A DNA stretch of 64,000 nt from WRDF01 sp031552235 (GTDB lineage Bacteria > Bacteroidota > Bacteroidia > Bacteroidales > Rikenellaceae): NCBI GenBank assembly GCA_031552235.1, contig JAVBMR010000005.1, positions 26,709 to 90,708 on the forward strand, read 5' to 3'. Below are positions 53,318-60,690 of this stretch, in pieces. The notes under the pieces are model-generated. The model was not told the origin of the DNA. It saw only the letters and a program-made list of their open reading frames with translations, and did no database searches. Numbering within the stretch: the first letter of the stretch is position 1; each line of letters starts with the position of its first letter. Position numbers and translations under genes: made by a program.

Positions 53318-53397
53318 GATTGCGGTGGAGGTTCTGGGCCTCCGCCGCAATCGTAAATAACGCCGGTAATTTGTTCTGCAAGTTGCCGGCGTTATTT
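53318..53397 (+). terminator. tandem terminators after the plus-strand fimbrial operon
   Basis: The first hairpin pairs GATTGCGGTGGAGG (53318-53331) with CCTCCGCCGCAATC (53339-53352), with one G-T pair. The second pairs AAATAACGCCGG (53355-53366) with CCGGCGTTATTT (53386-53397) and runs into TTTA. Confidence 0.7.
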
Positions 53398-53407
53398 TTA
53401 TTTTCAA

Positions 53408-53575
53408 TAATCCCTTAAAATCTTGTTCGGCTTTCGAAGAAGGCTGTCAGGCGCCCCGGAGGGAGCATGGGCGCCTGAACCGACGCTCGCGGCATGAGCA
53501 GAGACTTATACCCTGCAATGAGATGGAAAATGAATCGTTTTTTATTCGTTAACAAAAGTATTTGTACGGCAGGCA
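53408..53575. repeat. dispersed structured repeat, copy 2
   Basis: It matches 20714-20890: the hairpin GGCTTTC/GAAGGCT, a second hairpin AGGCGCCC/GGGCGCCT, CTGAACCGACGCTCGCGGC at 53475-53493, GAAAATGAAT and the identical 28-base block at 53548-53575. The second hairpin has changed bases on both arms relative to copy 1 while still pairing. Confidence 0.7.
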
Positions 53576-53963
53576 AATACTTTCGTCTCTTCGTTTTTCG
53601 TTATATATCCGTAAATCATGAAAAAGTCCGTTATTTTGAATAAAACACAACACGCCATAACCGGTATGCCTCATGGCGCGGCGAAGCAAATCCGTCCGGC
53701 CGAGGCGCGGAAACAGATAATCCCGTAAAACCGTACTCCATAGCAAAACATAACCGTTTCAAGGCAAGGCCCGAACTATGGCCATTGGCGGAGCTATGCC
53801 CTGAACGGAATAAATTATAACATATTTAATAATAAAAATTATGAAACCAAAAACGACACCAGACCTCTGCCAAAGCGTGATTGACCGTTGCGGTCGCAAA
53901 CCGATAGCGGTATAAAACATAACCAATCAGCCTATTGGTGGAGGTTAACATAAAATTATGTCT

Positions 53964-54250
53964 TATATTTGCGGTGTCATATACTCCGATTGTGACAGAC
54001 ATATTGTAACTCGTTTCTCGGAAAATTCTGGCGAATATCATATAGGGAACGGGCAACCAAAGTATCTACCTATACTTTATAAGTATGGCGTGGTATGGTG
54101 TTGCTCCCCTATGTGGCCTCGCCAGGGCTATCCGAGAGAGTACCGAGTACCACGCTTTTCTTGTATCCTTAGAACGACCCGGCATTCGCCAGGTAAGGGA
54201 ATCCCAGGAACAGCAACCAATTTGGCGGACTTTTGCAGTCCCGTTTTTTC
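53964..54250 (+). ncRNA. probable structured small RNA (identity unknown)
   Basis: A perfect TATATTTG -7 element (53964-53971) is followed by ~270 bases dense in inverted repeats and ends with GGACT-TTTGC-AGTCC-CG-TTTTTT (54227-54249), an intrinsic terminator. Internal stems include ATACTT/AAGTAT (54072-54086), GCGTGGTA/TACCACGC (54088-54155) and CGCCA/TGGCG (54187-54228). A frame of 128 codons spans it, but its composition looks non-coding. It might be 6S-like, SRP-like or a leader RNA of the sigma-factor gene; I could not match a conserved core by eye. Confidence 0.5.
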
Positions 54251-54260
54251 TCTGTACGCC

Positions 54261-54280
54261 CCTTGCGCAGCTGCGCAAGG
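54261..54280. promoter_or_regulatory. 20-bp perfect palindrome upstream of the sigma-factor gene
   Basis: CCTTGCGCAG is followed directly by its inverse CTGCGCAAGG, about 110 bases before the sigma-factor start and just after the terminator of the candidate ncRNA. It could be a dimeric repressor site. Confidence 0.4.
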
Positions 54281-54391
54281 CCGCCGGTACGCAGGTCGCG
54301 GGAACACAGTCCGAGAGGTAGTGCTTTGGAAGACAGCCATTTGATAACGGGCCTCCGTTTATTACTAACCGTTAAAAGTGTGGTAATTACA

Positions 54392-55039
54392 ATGACAAAA
54401 CAAAACCGATCCGCGGCGACGACGGATACTAAACCCTACGGCCTGACAGCGGGCGGAACAATCGGAAATAACAAAAAAGCCGACCTTCAGGCGCTCATTG
54501 CCGCCATCCGTGACGGGGACAGCGACGCTTTCACGGTTTTCTATATGGGTTACGGCGATTCCGTTGTGAGGTTCCTTGCGAAATTCCTTGGTAATCTGGA
54601 AGATGCGAAAGAGGTCACGCAGGAAACCTTCGCCCTGCTGTGGGAAAACCGCGAGAAACTCGACCCGAGCAAATCGCTCAAGGCGTATGTCTGCAAAATA
54701 GCCCGCGACGTGGCCGTGAATATGATACGCTCCAGGAATAAACTCCCTGAGAGTGACATAGATATGGAACAATACCAGGAGAGGACGGCCGGGTTTGCCG
54801 ATGAGAAGTTTGTCGCGGAAGAGATCGACATACTGTACAAAGCCGTGCTGCGCCGCATGCCTCCGCAACGCCGCCGGATTTTCGAAATGAGCCGCGAAGA
54901 AGGCCTCTCCTACGGCGAGATAGCCCGGCAGCTCGATATCTCACTGAATACCGTCAAATTCCATGTCAAGGCGGCGTTGAGCGACGTGCGTTCCGCACTG
55001 GCCGCCACGATAATTCTATTCTTAATCTCCAAGGGCTGA
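54392..55039 (+). CDS. ECF RNA polymerase sigma factor
   Basis: The 215-residue protein starts at 54392 (MTKQNRSAATTD); the longer upstream frame reads through the ncRNA terminator and is rejected. Sigma region 2 is seen in FTVFYMGYGDSVVRFLAKFLGNLEDAKEVTQETF-type sequence (seen as DAKEVTQETFALLWENRE) and region 4 in LPPQRR-like MPPQRRRIFEMSREEGLSY followed by the HTH GEIARQLDISLNTVKFHV. It belongs with the Bacteroidetes FecI-like ECF group. An anti-sigma factor of the FecR type is encoded 0.6 kb downstream, and the whole fimbrial set that follows is its likely regulon. There is a Thr/Ala-rich N-terminal extension of ~30 residues. Confidence 0.9.
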   Translation: MTKQNRSAATTDTKPYGLTAGGTIGNNKKADLQALIAAIRDGDSDAFTVFYMGYGDSVVRFLAKFLGNLEDAKEVTQETFALLWENREKLDPSKSLKAYVCKIARDVAVNMIRSRNKLPESDIDMEQYQERTAGFADEKFVAEEIDILYKAVLRRMPPQRRRIFEMSREEGLSYGEIARQLDISLNTVKFHVKAALSDVRSALAATIILFLISKG

Positions 55040-55368
55040 CCCCCTCCGTTTGCTGCGTTTTACATCCGTTCATTTCCGGTGGTCCGCCTCCTGCGGCCTG
55101 CCCCGCCGCCATGCGACGGGGAGCATCTTTGCGGATAAGCGCACTTGATAGTTTCGCATCCCGGCAACATTAACAAGGAATAATCCCGGATTTCTTCCGA
55201 GTTTTTTTATTGCTGAATATCATCGTGTTAGCCGAAATATTGCAAAAATATTGCCGGCAAGACCTACCCGCCGCCCCGGTTTTTACGGATAATATACAGG
55301 GGGCAGGACTTACCGCCCGTACAATATGGCACAATCGGAGAATACTGGCAGGGCAACAAAAATGTTAA
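55040..55368. other. 329-base spacer between the sigma factor and anti-sigma genes
   Basis: Contains a CCCCG/CGGGG pairing near 55101-55121 and, at 55129-55141, TTGCGGATAAGCG, identical to the terminal repeat of the 27022-27202 element. No TAnnTTTG element or gene is seen, so the downstream genes may use an ECF-type promoter. Confidence 0.5.
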
Positions 55369-55665
55369 ATGAAAACGGGGACTGATGAGGAGATAAAAGT
55401 ACAGCGGGAGATAGAGACCGATATTGAAAGCCTCTGCAAAAAACTTATGCGGATGCCTTGCGAAGAAGTGGCTTACGGCATTATAAAAATGTTTATGCAG
55501 CAGGAAAACCCGTCGGACAGGCTGCGGGATGCATTTCATGACTGGTTGCTGTCGCCCGAAAACGGGGAGGCGAAGGAGAAGGCCATGCAAAGGTGCTTCG
55601 AGGAGTTTCTGACGCAGGATTTCTCCGAATCCTCCCAAAGGCTGCAGGTTCCGGTAACAATGTAA
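55369..55665 (+). CDS. small protein resembling the N-terminal part of FecR anti-sigma factors
   Basis: The 98-residue protein has no signal or membrane segment. Its central portion, DRLRDAFHDWLLSPENGEAKEKAMQRCFEEF, split here as DRLRDAFHDWL and KEKAMQRCFEEF, parallels EDLDRIRRWFADGG and EKAAAFEKEFSEAF in the FecR protein encoded next. The N-terminal cytoplasmic part of such FecR proteins is what holds the sigma factor. It may be a free-standing modulator or a duplicated fragment. The stop codon is one base before the FecR start codon, so the two genes are tightly coupled. It is a plausible real gene, but the family is not known to me. Confidence 0.65.
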   Translation: MKTGTDEEIKVQREIETDIESLCKKLMRMPCEEVAYGIIKMFMQQENPSDRLRDAFHDWLLSPENGEAKEKAMQRCFEEFLTQDFSESSQRLQVPVTM

Positions 55666-55666
55666 A

Positions 55667-56794
55667 ATGTTAAAGAGAGAAAAATACAACAAACAGCAGG
55701 CGTCGAGAGCCGAACGTATCGTCGATATCCTTTTGAACGGGGGAAATGTCCCGCCGGAGGACCTCGACCGGATACGCCGTTGGTTTGCCGACGGCGGCAA
55801 GGCCGATGAAAAGGCGGCGGCGTTTGAGAAAGAGTTTTCGGAGGCGTTCAGGTACGAGGAGAACCCCGAATATATGCCCCAGATGTGGGCCGATATTGCA
55901 CAGCGCCTTGGGTTCGACACAAACCATGCCCGGGCAATGGAAATCGCCCGGCAGGCAGGCAAGGGTGTCGGCATGCCTCTGCGCAGGAGGGTGGCCGTGA
56001 GGGCTGCGGCGGTACTGATACCGTTCTTCGTCGCGGCGGCTGCCACAGGCTTGCTGCTCTTCAGGACAGGCGGCCCGGCAAGCGATTCGCTTGCCGGAAG
56101 GGTTACGGTAGCGGCCTCCGCCGGCGACGGTACGCGACAAAGCGCCGCGACCGTGATACTTACCGGAAACACCACCCATATCCTGCCCGACAACTCGACC
56201 GTAAGGCTGGAGCCGGGCAGCGAACTGCGCTATGCAGGAACTTTCGACGGCGGCCGCCATGTGGAACTCAGGGGCGGGGCGCACTTCAACGTGACCAAGG
56301 CGAAAAATAAAGGCGACCGTTTCACGGTTCATACGGATTATCTCGACGTCACGGTCCTCGGTACCGAATTCGAGGTTCATTCGCCAGCGGGCGTGGCCCA
56401 CAGCACGATAGACCTCTACCACGGCAGCGTCGAGGTTCGCTCGGGTATCAAAACCGTGACGATGAGGCCGACCGACCACCTGAGCTATGACCACCTGACG
56501 CGTGAAACCGCCGTCACGACAATACCTTACGGACAACTGCGCTATGACGGGATGCCGGGGATGGAATTCGATAAGACCCCGATAGCCGACGTATTCGCGA
56601 AGCTGGAAAGCGACTTCGGCGTGCGTTTCAGCATCGAGGGCGACATCTCCCGGGAACAAACCGTCGTGAACGGCAGCTTCACTTCTTTCGGGGCGCTCGG
56701 AGAGGTAATGTCCGTGATGCAAAAAATATCGGGGAATTTCGATTACGAAATAACCGACAGCGAGATAAGAATAAAACTCAACAACATACAATGA
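55667..56794 (+). CDS. FecR family anti-sigma factor
   Basis: The 375-residue protein has an N-terminal cytoplasmic part (to ~105), one transmembrane helix (about 108-131, VAVRAAAVLIPFFVAAAATG), the periplasmic FecR domain (ILPDNSTVRLEPGSELRY, FHVDVTK-like GGAHFNVTKAK, DVTVLGTEFEVH) and a C-terminal DUF4974 part (FDKTPIADVFAKLESDF), which is thought to contact the receptor's STN domain. It would hold the sigma factor inactive until signalled from the outer membrane. Its stop codon overlaps the start of the next gene (ATGA), whose product carries an STN domain, so a signalling pair is strongly implied. Confidence 0.9.
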   Translation: MLKREKYNKQQASRAERIVDILLNGGNVPPEDLDRIRRWFADGGKADEKAAAFEKEFSEAFRYEENPEYMPQMWADIAQRLGFDTNHARAMEIARQAGKGVGMPLRRRVAVRAAAVLIPFFVAAAATGLLLFRTGGPASDSLAGRVTVAASAGDGTRQSAATVILTGNTTHILPDNSTVRLEPGSELRYAGTFDGGRHVELRGGAHFNVTKAKNKGDRFTVHTDYLDVTVLGTEFEVHSPAGVAHSTIDLYHGSVEVRSGIKTVTMRPTDHLSYDHLTRETAVTTIPYGQLRYDGMPGMEFDKTPIADVFAKLESDFGVRFSIEGDISREQTVVNGSFTSFGALGEVMSVMQKISGNFDYEITDSEIRIKLNNIQ

Positions 56795-58071
56795 TAACTA
56801 ACTCCAAACAGACAGGGTGGCTGCGTGCCAACGTACTCAAAGCCGTTTTGCTGCTTGCGGCGTCGGCAGCGGTCTTCACGGTATCGGCACAGCAGGTCGC
56901 TTTGCGATCGAAGACACAGACGCGCGCGCAGGCGATCGAGGCGGTGAAGGCGCAAGGGTATAACGTGATCTTCAATTCCCGCGACCTCAAGGAAGACGCG
57001 GCGGTCAGTTTCGGCAAGACGGAACTGCCTTTGGAAGGCGTCCTCGACAAACTGGCCGAGGGTACAGGCCTTTCTTACGCCATAGACGGCAAAAGCATAG
57101 TCTTCTACCGCAGTGCCGGGAAACAAAACGCGTCGGTCGTGACGGTTTCTACAGACCGCAACATCGCAGGGACCGTGAATGATGCCGATGGCAAACCGAT
57201 GGAGGGCGTGACAGTAGAGGCGGTGGACGTAAAAGGCAAAACCGCTACGACTTTCGTGAACGGACGCTTCCGGATAGAGGGCGTGTCTTCGGGCAACCAC
57301 ATACTGAAACTAACTTCGGCGGACGGTCAGACGATCCGTTACCGCGAGGTAAACGTCGCAACCGGCAAAGATGCCGACGTGACGCTCACTCTCGCAGGGG
57401 CGGCCCTTGCAAGTGCCCCGGCTACAGAAGAGGCGGCAACGGCGTCCCCGGCCAAGACCACGGCCTGGTTCGTGCCAAACATGAAGGATAATACCGTACA
57501 CGCTTTGTCGGACGAGCCTAAAACGCAGTACAGCTTTATCCCGTCCGGCAAAATGGACGAAATGTATATGCCGAAGGCGGCGGTCAAAACGAACCTGCTG
57601 ATTCTGGGAACGGCCACGCCCAACGTGGCGGTGGAGTTGGCCCTGGCTAAAAGGTGGACGCTCGACCTCTCTGCCGCGTACAATCCCTTCCAGTTGGAGG
57701 AGGGCGGCGTGAACTACCTTACGGTCATCTCGCCCGAGTTCCGCTACTGGTTCTGCCAGCGCTTCGAGAAGCATTTCGTGGGCCTGCACCTGCTTGGCGG
57801 GACGTTCAATATAGGCGACGTCACTTTCCTGACGAAGACGTTCGAAACCCACCGCTACGACGGCTGGGGTGCTGGCGCGGGACTGTCCTATGGCTACCAT
57901 CTGCCGATGGCGAAGCGCTGGGCGTGGGAGTTTACAGTGGGCGCAGGGTATGTCTACCTGGAGTATGACAAATACCGCTGCTACGACTGCGACGAATATA
58001 TGGGCAGGAAAAGCCGCCATTATTTCGGCCCGACAAAAGCGGGAGTTTCACTTATCTACATGATTCGATAA
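56791..58071 (+). CDS. STN - CarboxypepD_reg - DUF3575 outer-membrane protein
   Basis: The 426-residue product has a signal peptide ending near Ser32 (LLAASAAVFTVSAQ), an STN (secretin/TonB short N-terminal) domain (about 35-110: QAIEAVKAQGYNVIF, LPLEGVLDKLAEGTGLSY), a CarboxypepD_reg-like beta sandwich (about 126-195: GTVNDADGKPMEGVTVEA, GRFRIEGV), a Thr/Ala-rich linker, and a DUF3575 domain (about 265-426: VKTNLLILGTATPNVAVELAL, HYFGPTKAGVSLIYMIR with a paired CYDC near 388). STN and CarboxypepD_reg modules normally sit at the front of TonB-dependent SusC/FecA receptors that signal to FecR; here they front DUF3575 instead. It overlaps the FecR gene by 4 bases and lies 5 bases before DUF3868. 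Confidence 0.85.
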   Translation: MITNSKQTGWLRANVLKAVLLLAASAAVFTVSAQQVALRSKTQTRAQAIEAVKAQGYNVIFNSRDLKEDAAVSFGKTELPLEGVLDKLAEGTGLSYAIDGKSIVFYRSAGKQNASVVTVSTDRNIAGTVNDADGKPMEGVTVEAVDVKGKTATTFVNGRFRIEGVSSGNHILKLTSADGQTIRYREVNVATGKDADVTLTLAGAALASAPATEEAATASPAKTTAWFVPNMKDNTVHALSDEPKTQYSFIPSGKMDEMYMPKAAVKTNLLILGTATPNVAVELALAKRWTLDLSAAYNPFQLEEGGVNYLTVISPEFRYWFCQRFEKHFVGLHLLGGTFNIGDVTFLTKTFETHRYDGWGAGAGLSYGYHLPMAKRWAWEFTVGAGYVYLEYDKYRCYDCDEYMGRKSRHYFGPTKAGVSLIYMIR

Positions 58072-58076
58072 CGACT

Positions 58077-59564
58077 ATGAAAAGAATATTATACACACTG
58101 CTGTTGGCATGCATTTGCGTGACGGCCAAAGCGCAGGACACCGGCAACGGCATCTCGATCGGGAACCTGAAAACGAACATCACGGGCGAAAAGCTCGACA
58201 TCGGTTTCGACGTCAAGGCCTCGGGGGTGGATATCGAGTGCGACGGCCAACTGATCCTCGAATTTGCCGTGGAGAACGCCGACCGCAGGCTGGTTATGCC
58301 GGTGGTGGTCTACTCGGGCAAACAGCGCTATCTGTATGAGCGCCGCCGCGAACTGCTCTCTGACAGCTACCACGTCGAGCCTTACCATATCTACAAGGGC
58401 GTGAAAAAGAACAAAGCATACGAACTCGGCTATAAAATTTCCGTGCCGTATTATTCATGGATGGAGCATGCCGGGATTACATTCCGCGAGTACACCCACG
58501 ATTGCAGCGGCGATAACCAGAGCGGTAACGGCGTGCTTGTGGCCGATCTCAATCCAGCGCCGGTCTACGTTGAGCCGGAGGTCTGGAAACCCGACGCCTC
58601 GCTGTTCCCCAATCTCGTGAGCTTCCTCGATCCGGAAGTGGAAGAGGTGAAGGCGCGCGCGTCGATGATCTCGCTCAACATCGGTTTCCCGGTCAACGTG
58701 ACCGAGGTGCGCCCGTCGTTCGGCAACAACGCGCACGAGCTTTCGCGCGCCGACTCGCTCATTACGGCACTGCAAAACCGCAACGAACTGTTGGATATCC
58801 GCGGCGTGGGCATCTGCGGCTATGCGTCGCCCGAGGGTACTTATGCGAACAACGAAAGGCTCGCCAAAGGCCGCTCGCAGAGTTTCAAGCAATACCTGGT
58901 CAACAACTACCGCAGCAGCGAGTATATCCGCGACGCCCATACGACCTGGGTGGCGGAAGACTGGGACGGCGTGGGCCGTCTGGTCCAGACCAACGACACT
59001 ATCGCACAGAAGCAGGATGTGCTGGCCATCGTCTACGACAACTCGATAGCTCCCGACCGCAAGGACGTCATGCTCCAGCACATAGTGTGGTGGTCGAGCA
59101 ACTACAAGATCATCCTCAAAGACCTCTATCCCAAACTGCGCCGCATCGAGCTGAAAGTGGACTACACGGTGCACCAGTTGAGCGACGCCCAGGCCCGCGA
59201 ACTGCTATACACCAACCCCGACATGCTTTCGCTCGACGAGATCTACCGTGTGGCGAAGTATTACGAACATGGCAGCCGCCAGTACCGCGAGGTGTACGAG
59301 ATAGCCGCGAAGCAGTATCCCAACGACGTGATCGCCAATAATAACGCGGCCGCCGCACTTCTTCAGGAAGGCAACGCCGCCGAAGCACTCCCGTACCTCG
59401 AAAAGACCAAAGGCAGCAACGTGAGCCTGATCAACTACGGTGCGTACTGGTATATCATGGAAGATCTGGACAAAGCAACCGACTACTTCAACCTCGCCAA
59501 AGCCGCAGGCATAGAACAAGCCGAACAAAACCTGCGTCTGGCCAATCCGAACTACAGCAAATGA
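58077..59564 (+). CDS. DUF3868 family protein with OmpA-like and TPR parts
   Basis: The 495-residue exported protein (signal MKRILYTLLLACICVTAKA) carries an N-terminal DUF3868 beta domain (ISIGNLKTNITGEKLDIGF, RLVMPVVVYSGKQRYLYERR) that is characteristic of fimbrial gene clusters, a central OmpA-like region with GICGYASPEGTYANNERLAKGRSQSF, and a C-terminal helical TPR-like part (NNNAAAALLQEGNAAEALPYLEK). It may help anchor or export the pilus at the outer membrane, possibly contacting peptidoglycan through the OmpA-like portion. It is related to the second half of 51537-53132. Its stop overlaps the next start by 4 bases. Confidence 0.82.
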   Translation: MKRILYTLLLACICVTAKAQDTGNGISIGNLKTNITGEKLDIGFDVKASGVDIECDGQLILEFAVENADRRLVMPVVVYSGKQRYLYERRRELLSDSYHVEPYHIYKGVKKNKAYELGYKISVPYYSWMEHAGITFREYTHDCSGDNQSGNGVLVADLNPAPVYVEPEVWKPDASLFPNLVSFLDPEVEEVKARASMISLNIGFPVNVTEVRPSFGNNAHELSRADSLITALQNRNELLDIRGVGICGYASPEGTYANNERLAKGRSQSFKQYLVNNYRSSEYIRDAHTTWVAEDWDGVGRLVQTNDTIAQKQDVLAIVYDNSIAPDRKDVMLQHIVWWSSNYKIILKDLYPKLRRIELKVDYTVHQLSDAQARELLYTNPDMLSLDEIYRVAKYYEHGSRQYREVYEIAAKQYPNDVIANNNAAAALLQEGNAAEALPYLEKTKGSNVSLINYGAYWYIMEDLDKATDYFNLAKAAGIEQAEQNLRLANPNYSK

Positions 59565-60619
59565 TTCGCGCGATAAGACATATCGATTACCTGTTGTTGC
59601 TGGCTGTGGTGCTGACGGCGGTGTCATGCTACAAAGACAACCCGCGCGAGATCTGCGAATACAAGGTTCAGCTACGCTACGACTACAACGAGGAGAACAC
59701 CACGGCGCGGAACATGCTCGGGAAGTATGTGAATTCCATCGACGAGTACCTGTTCGACGAAGCGGGCATACTCTATGCCGTCAATCCGGTGCAGCAGGAT
59801 CCTTGCACAGGCGAATGGACGTCGCATTACGCCCTGCCCCCGGGACGGTATTCGGTAATCGCCTGGGGCAACAGGTCGGATGTCAATACCGTAAGCCCGG
59901 CCCCGGTAAAAGGCGTCACAACCCGTGACGAACTGCTGCTCGACCGCACCGAGTTGCCGAACGCAATAGCAATGCCTTGCGATGCCGGAACGACGTGGCA
60001 GAACGGCGACCGCCTCTATTACGGCTACCGCACATTCACGGTCGCACCCAAAGGCATCAGCCGCGTGAGGGTCGATATGATCCACAGCCACCTTGTGCTG
60101 CGCTTCCGGGTAAGGTGGACGCACGACGCCCCGGCTCCAGGCCAGTACGCGGCTTACCTGAAGGATATCGGTTCCGAGAAAGCTTTCATGCCCGAATATA
60201 TCTACCCGGTACAATTTCAGGACTGGGCGATACACAACTGCGACAACACGGCGCACGACCCTTATCCGCAGGTCAGCGAAGAAGTGCGCCACGATATCCC
60301 CTGCGTACACTACACGTCCAACGTGCTGAAACACCGCATCGACGTGCGACAGGGCCTCGATCTGGAAATGTGGGGCGAATTCGTCACCTACCGCATCCGT
60401 CAGGCCAGCCACCCGGTCCTCGAAATTTATGACACGGGCGGCAATAAGGTGGTCCACCCGACGAAGACCATCGACCTGCAGCGCTACTTCGACGACCAGG
60501 GCATCGACCTCGACCACACGCTCAAGCAGGATTACGAGATCGACATCCTCATCGACGGCGACATGATCTACGTCACGACGTTCAACGTCGAGGAATGGGA
60601 CGAGGGCGGCGCATTGTAA
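59561..60619 (+). CDS. FimB/Mfa2 family fimbrial anchor lipoprotein
   Basis: The 352-residue lipoprotein has lipobox AVVLTAVSC (Cys23) followed by the partner cysteine of the Mfa2 hallmark (CYKDNPREIC) and the strand YKVQLRYDYNEEN. ALPPGRYSVIAWGNR is a textbook Mfa2 segment and DLQRYFDDQG occurs near the C-terminus. It is the likely outer-membrane anchor of the third pilus. It overlaps the DUF3868 gene by 4 bases (ATGA) and is followed after 71 bases by the LRR-containing fimbrillin. Confidence 0.88.
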   Translation: MIRAIRHIDYLLLLAVVLTAVSCYKDNPREICEYKVQLRYDYNEENTTARNMLGKYVNSIDEYLFDEAGILYAVNPVQQDPCTGEWTSHYALPPGRYSVIAWGNRSDVNTVSPAPVKGVTTRDELLLDRTELPNAIAMPCDAGTTWQNGDRLYYGYRTFTVAPKGISRVRVDMIHSHLVLRFRVRWTHDAPAPGQYAAYLKDIGSEKAFMPEYIYPVQFQDWAIHNCDNTAHDPYPQVSEEVRHDIPCVHYTSNVLKHRIDVRQGLDLEMWGEFVTYRIRQASHPVLEIYDTGGNKVVHPTKTIDLQRYFDDQGIDLDHTLKQDYEIDILIDGDMIYVTTFNVEEWDEGGAL

Positions 60620-60690
60620 CGAACACACTAACATCAATTATATACCCAAACAATTCAACCATTCACTAATTTTTTAAAAACCAAATCATC

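Larger units (their letters stand above)
53133..54391. other. 1.26-kb gene-poor region between two fimbrial loci
   Basis: It contains two terminator-like hairpins, the second copy of the dispersed structured repeat, a probable ncRNA with its own -7 element and terminator, and a 20-bp palindrome, each listed separately. Short frames such as 53618-53728 (36 codons) and 53840-53914 (24 codons) are present but I cannot support them as genes. Near 53233 a sequence resembles the terminal repeat of the 27022-27202 element. Confidence 0.6.

Noticed and set aside
53618..53728. 36-codon frame and a 24-codon frame at 53840 in the gene-poor region
   Set aside because: They have no clear ribosome-binding site, conserved motif or context, and they may be decayed remnants.
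54180..54230. Signal recognition particle RNA tip
   Set aside because: CCAGGT and GGAACAGCAACC resemble it, but the conserved GGAAGCAGC core and tetraloop arrangement are not exact, so only an unidentified ncRNA is claimed.
53958..54344. 128-codon frame before the sigma-factor gene
   Set aside because: It begins within a -7 promoter element, spans several stable hairpins and a terminator, and its composition looks non-coding.
55264..56193. Minus-strand 309-codon frame across the FecR gene
   Set aside because: It is antisense to two tightly coupled genes with clear domains and has no motif of its own.
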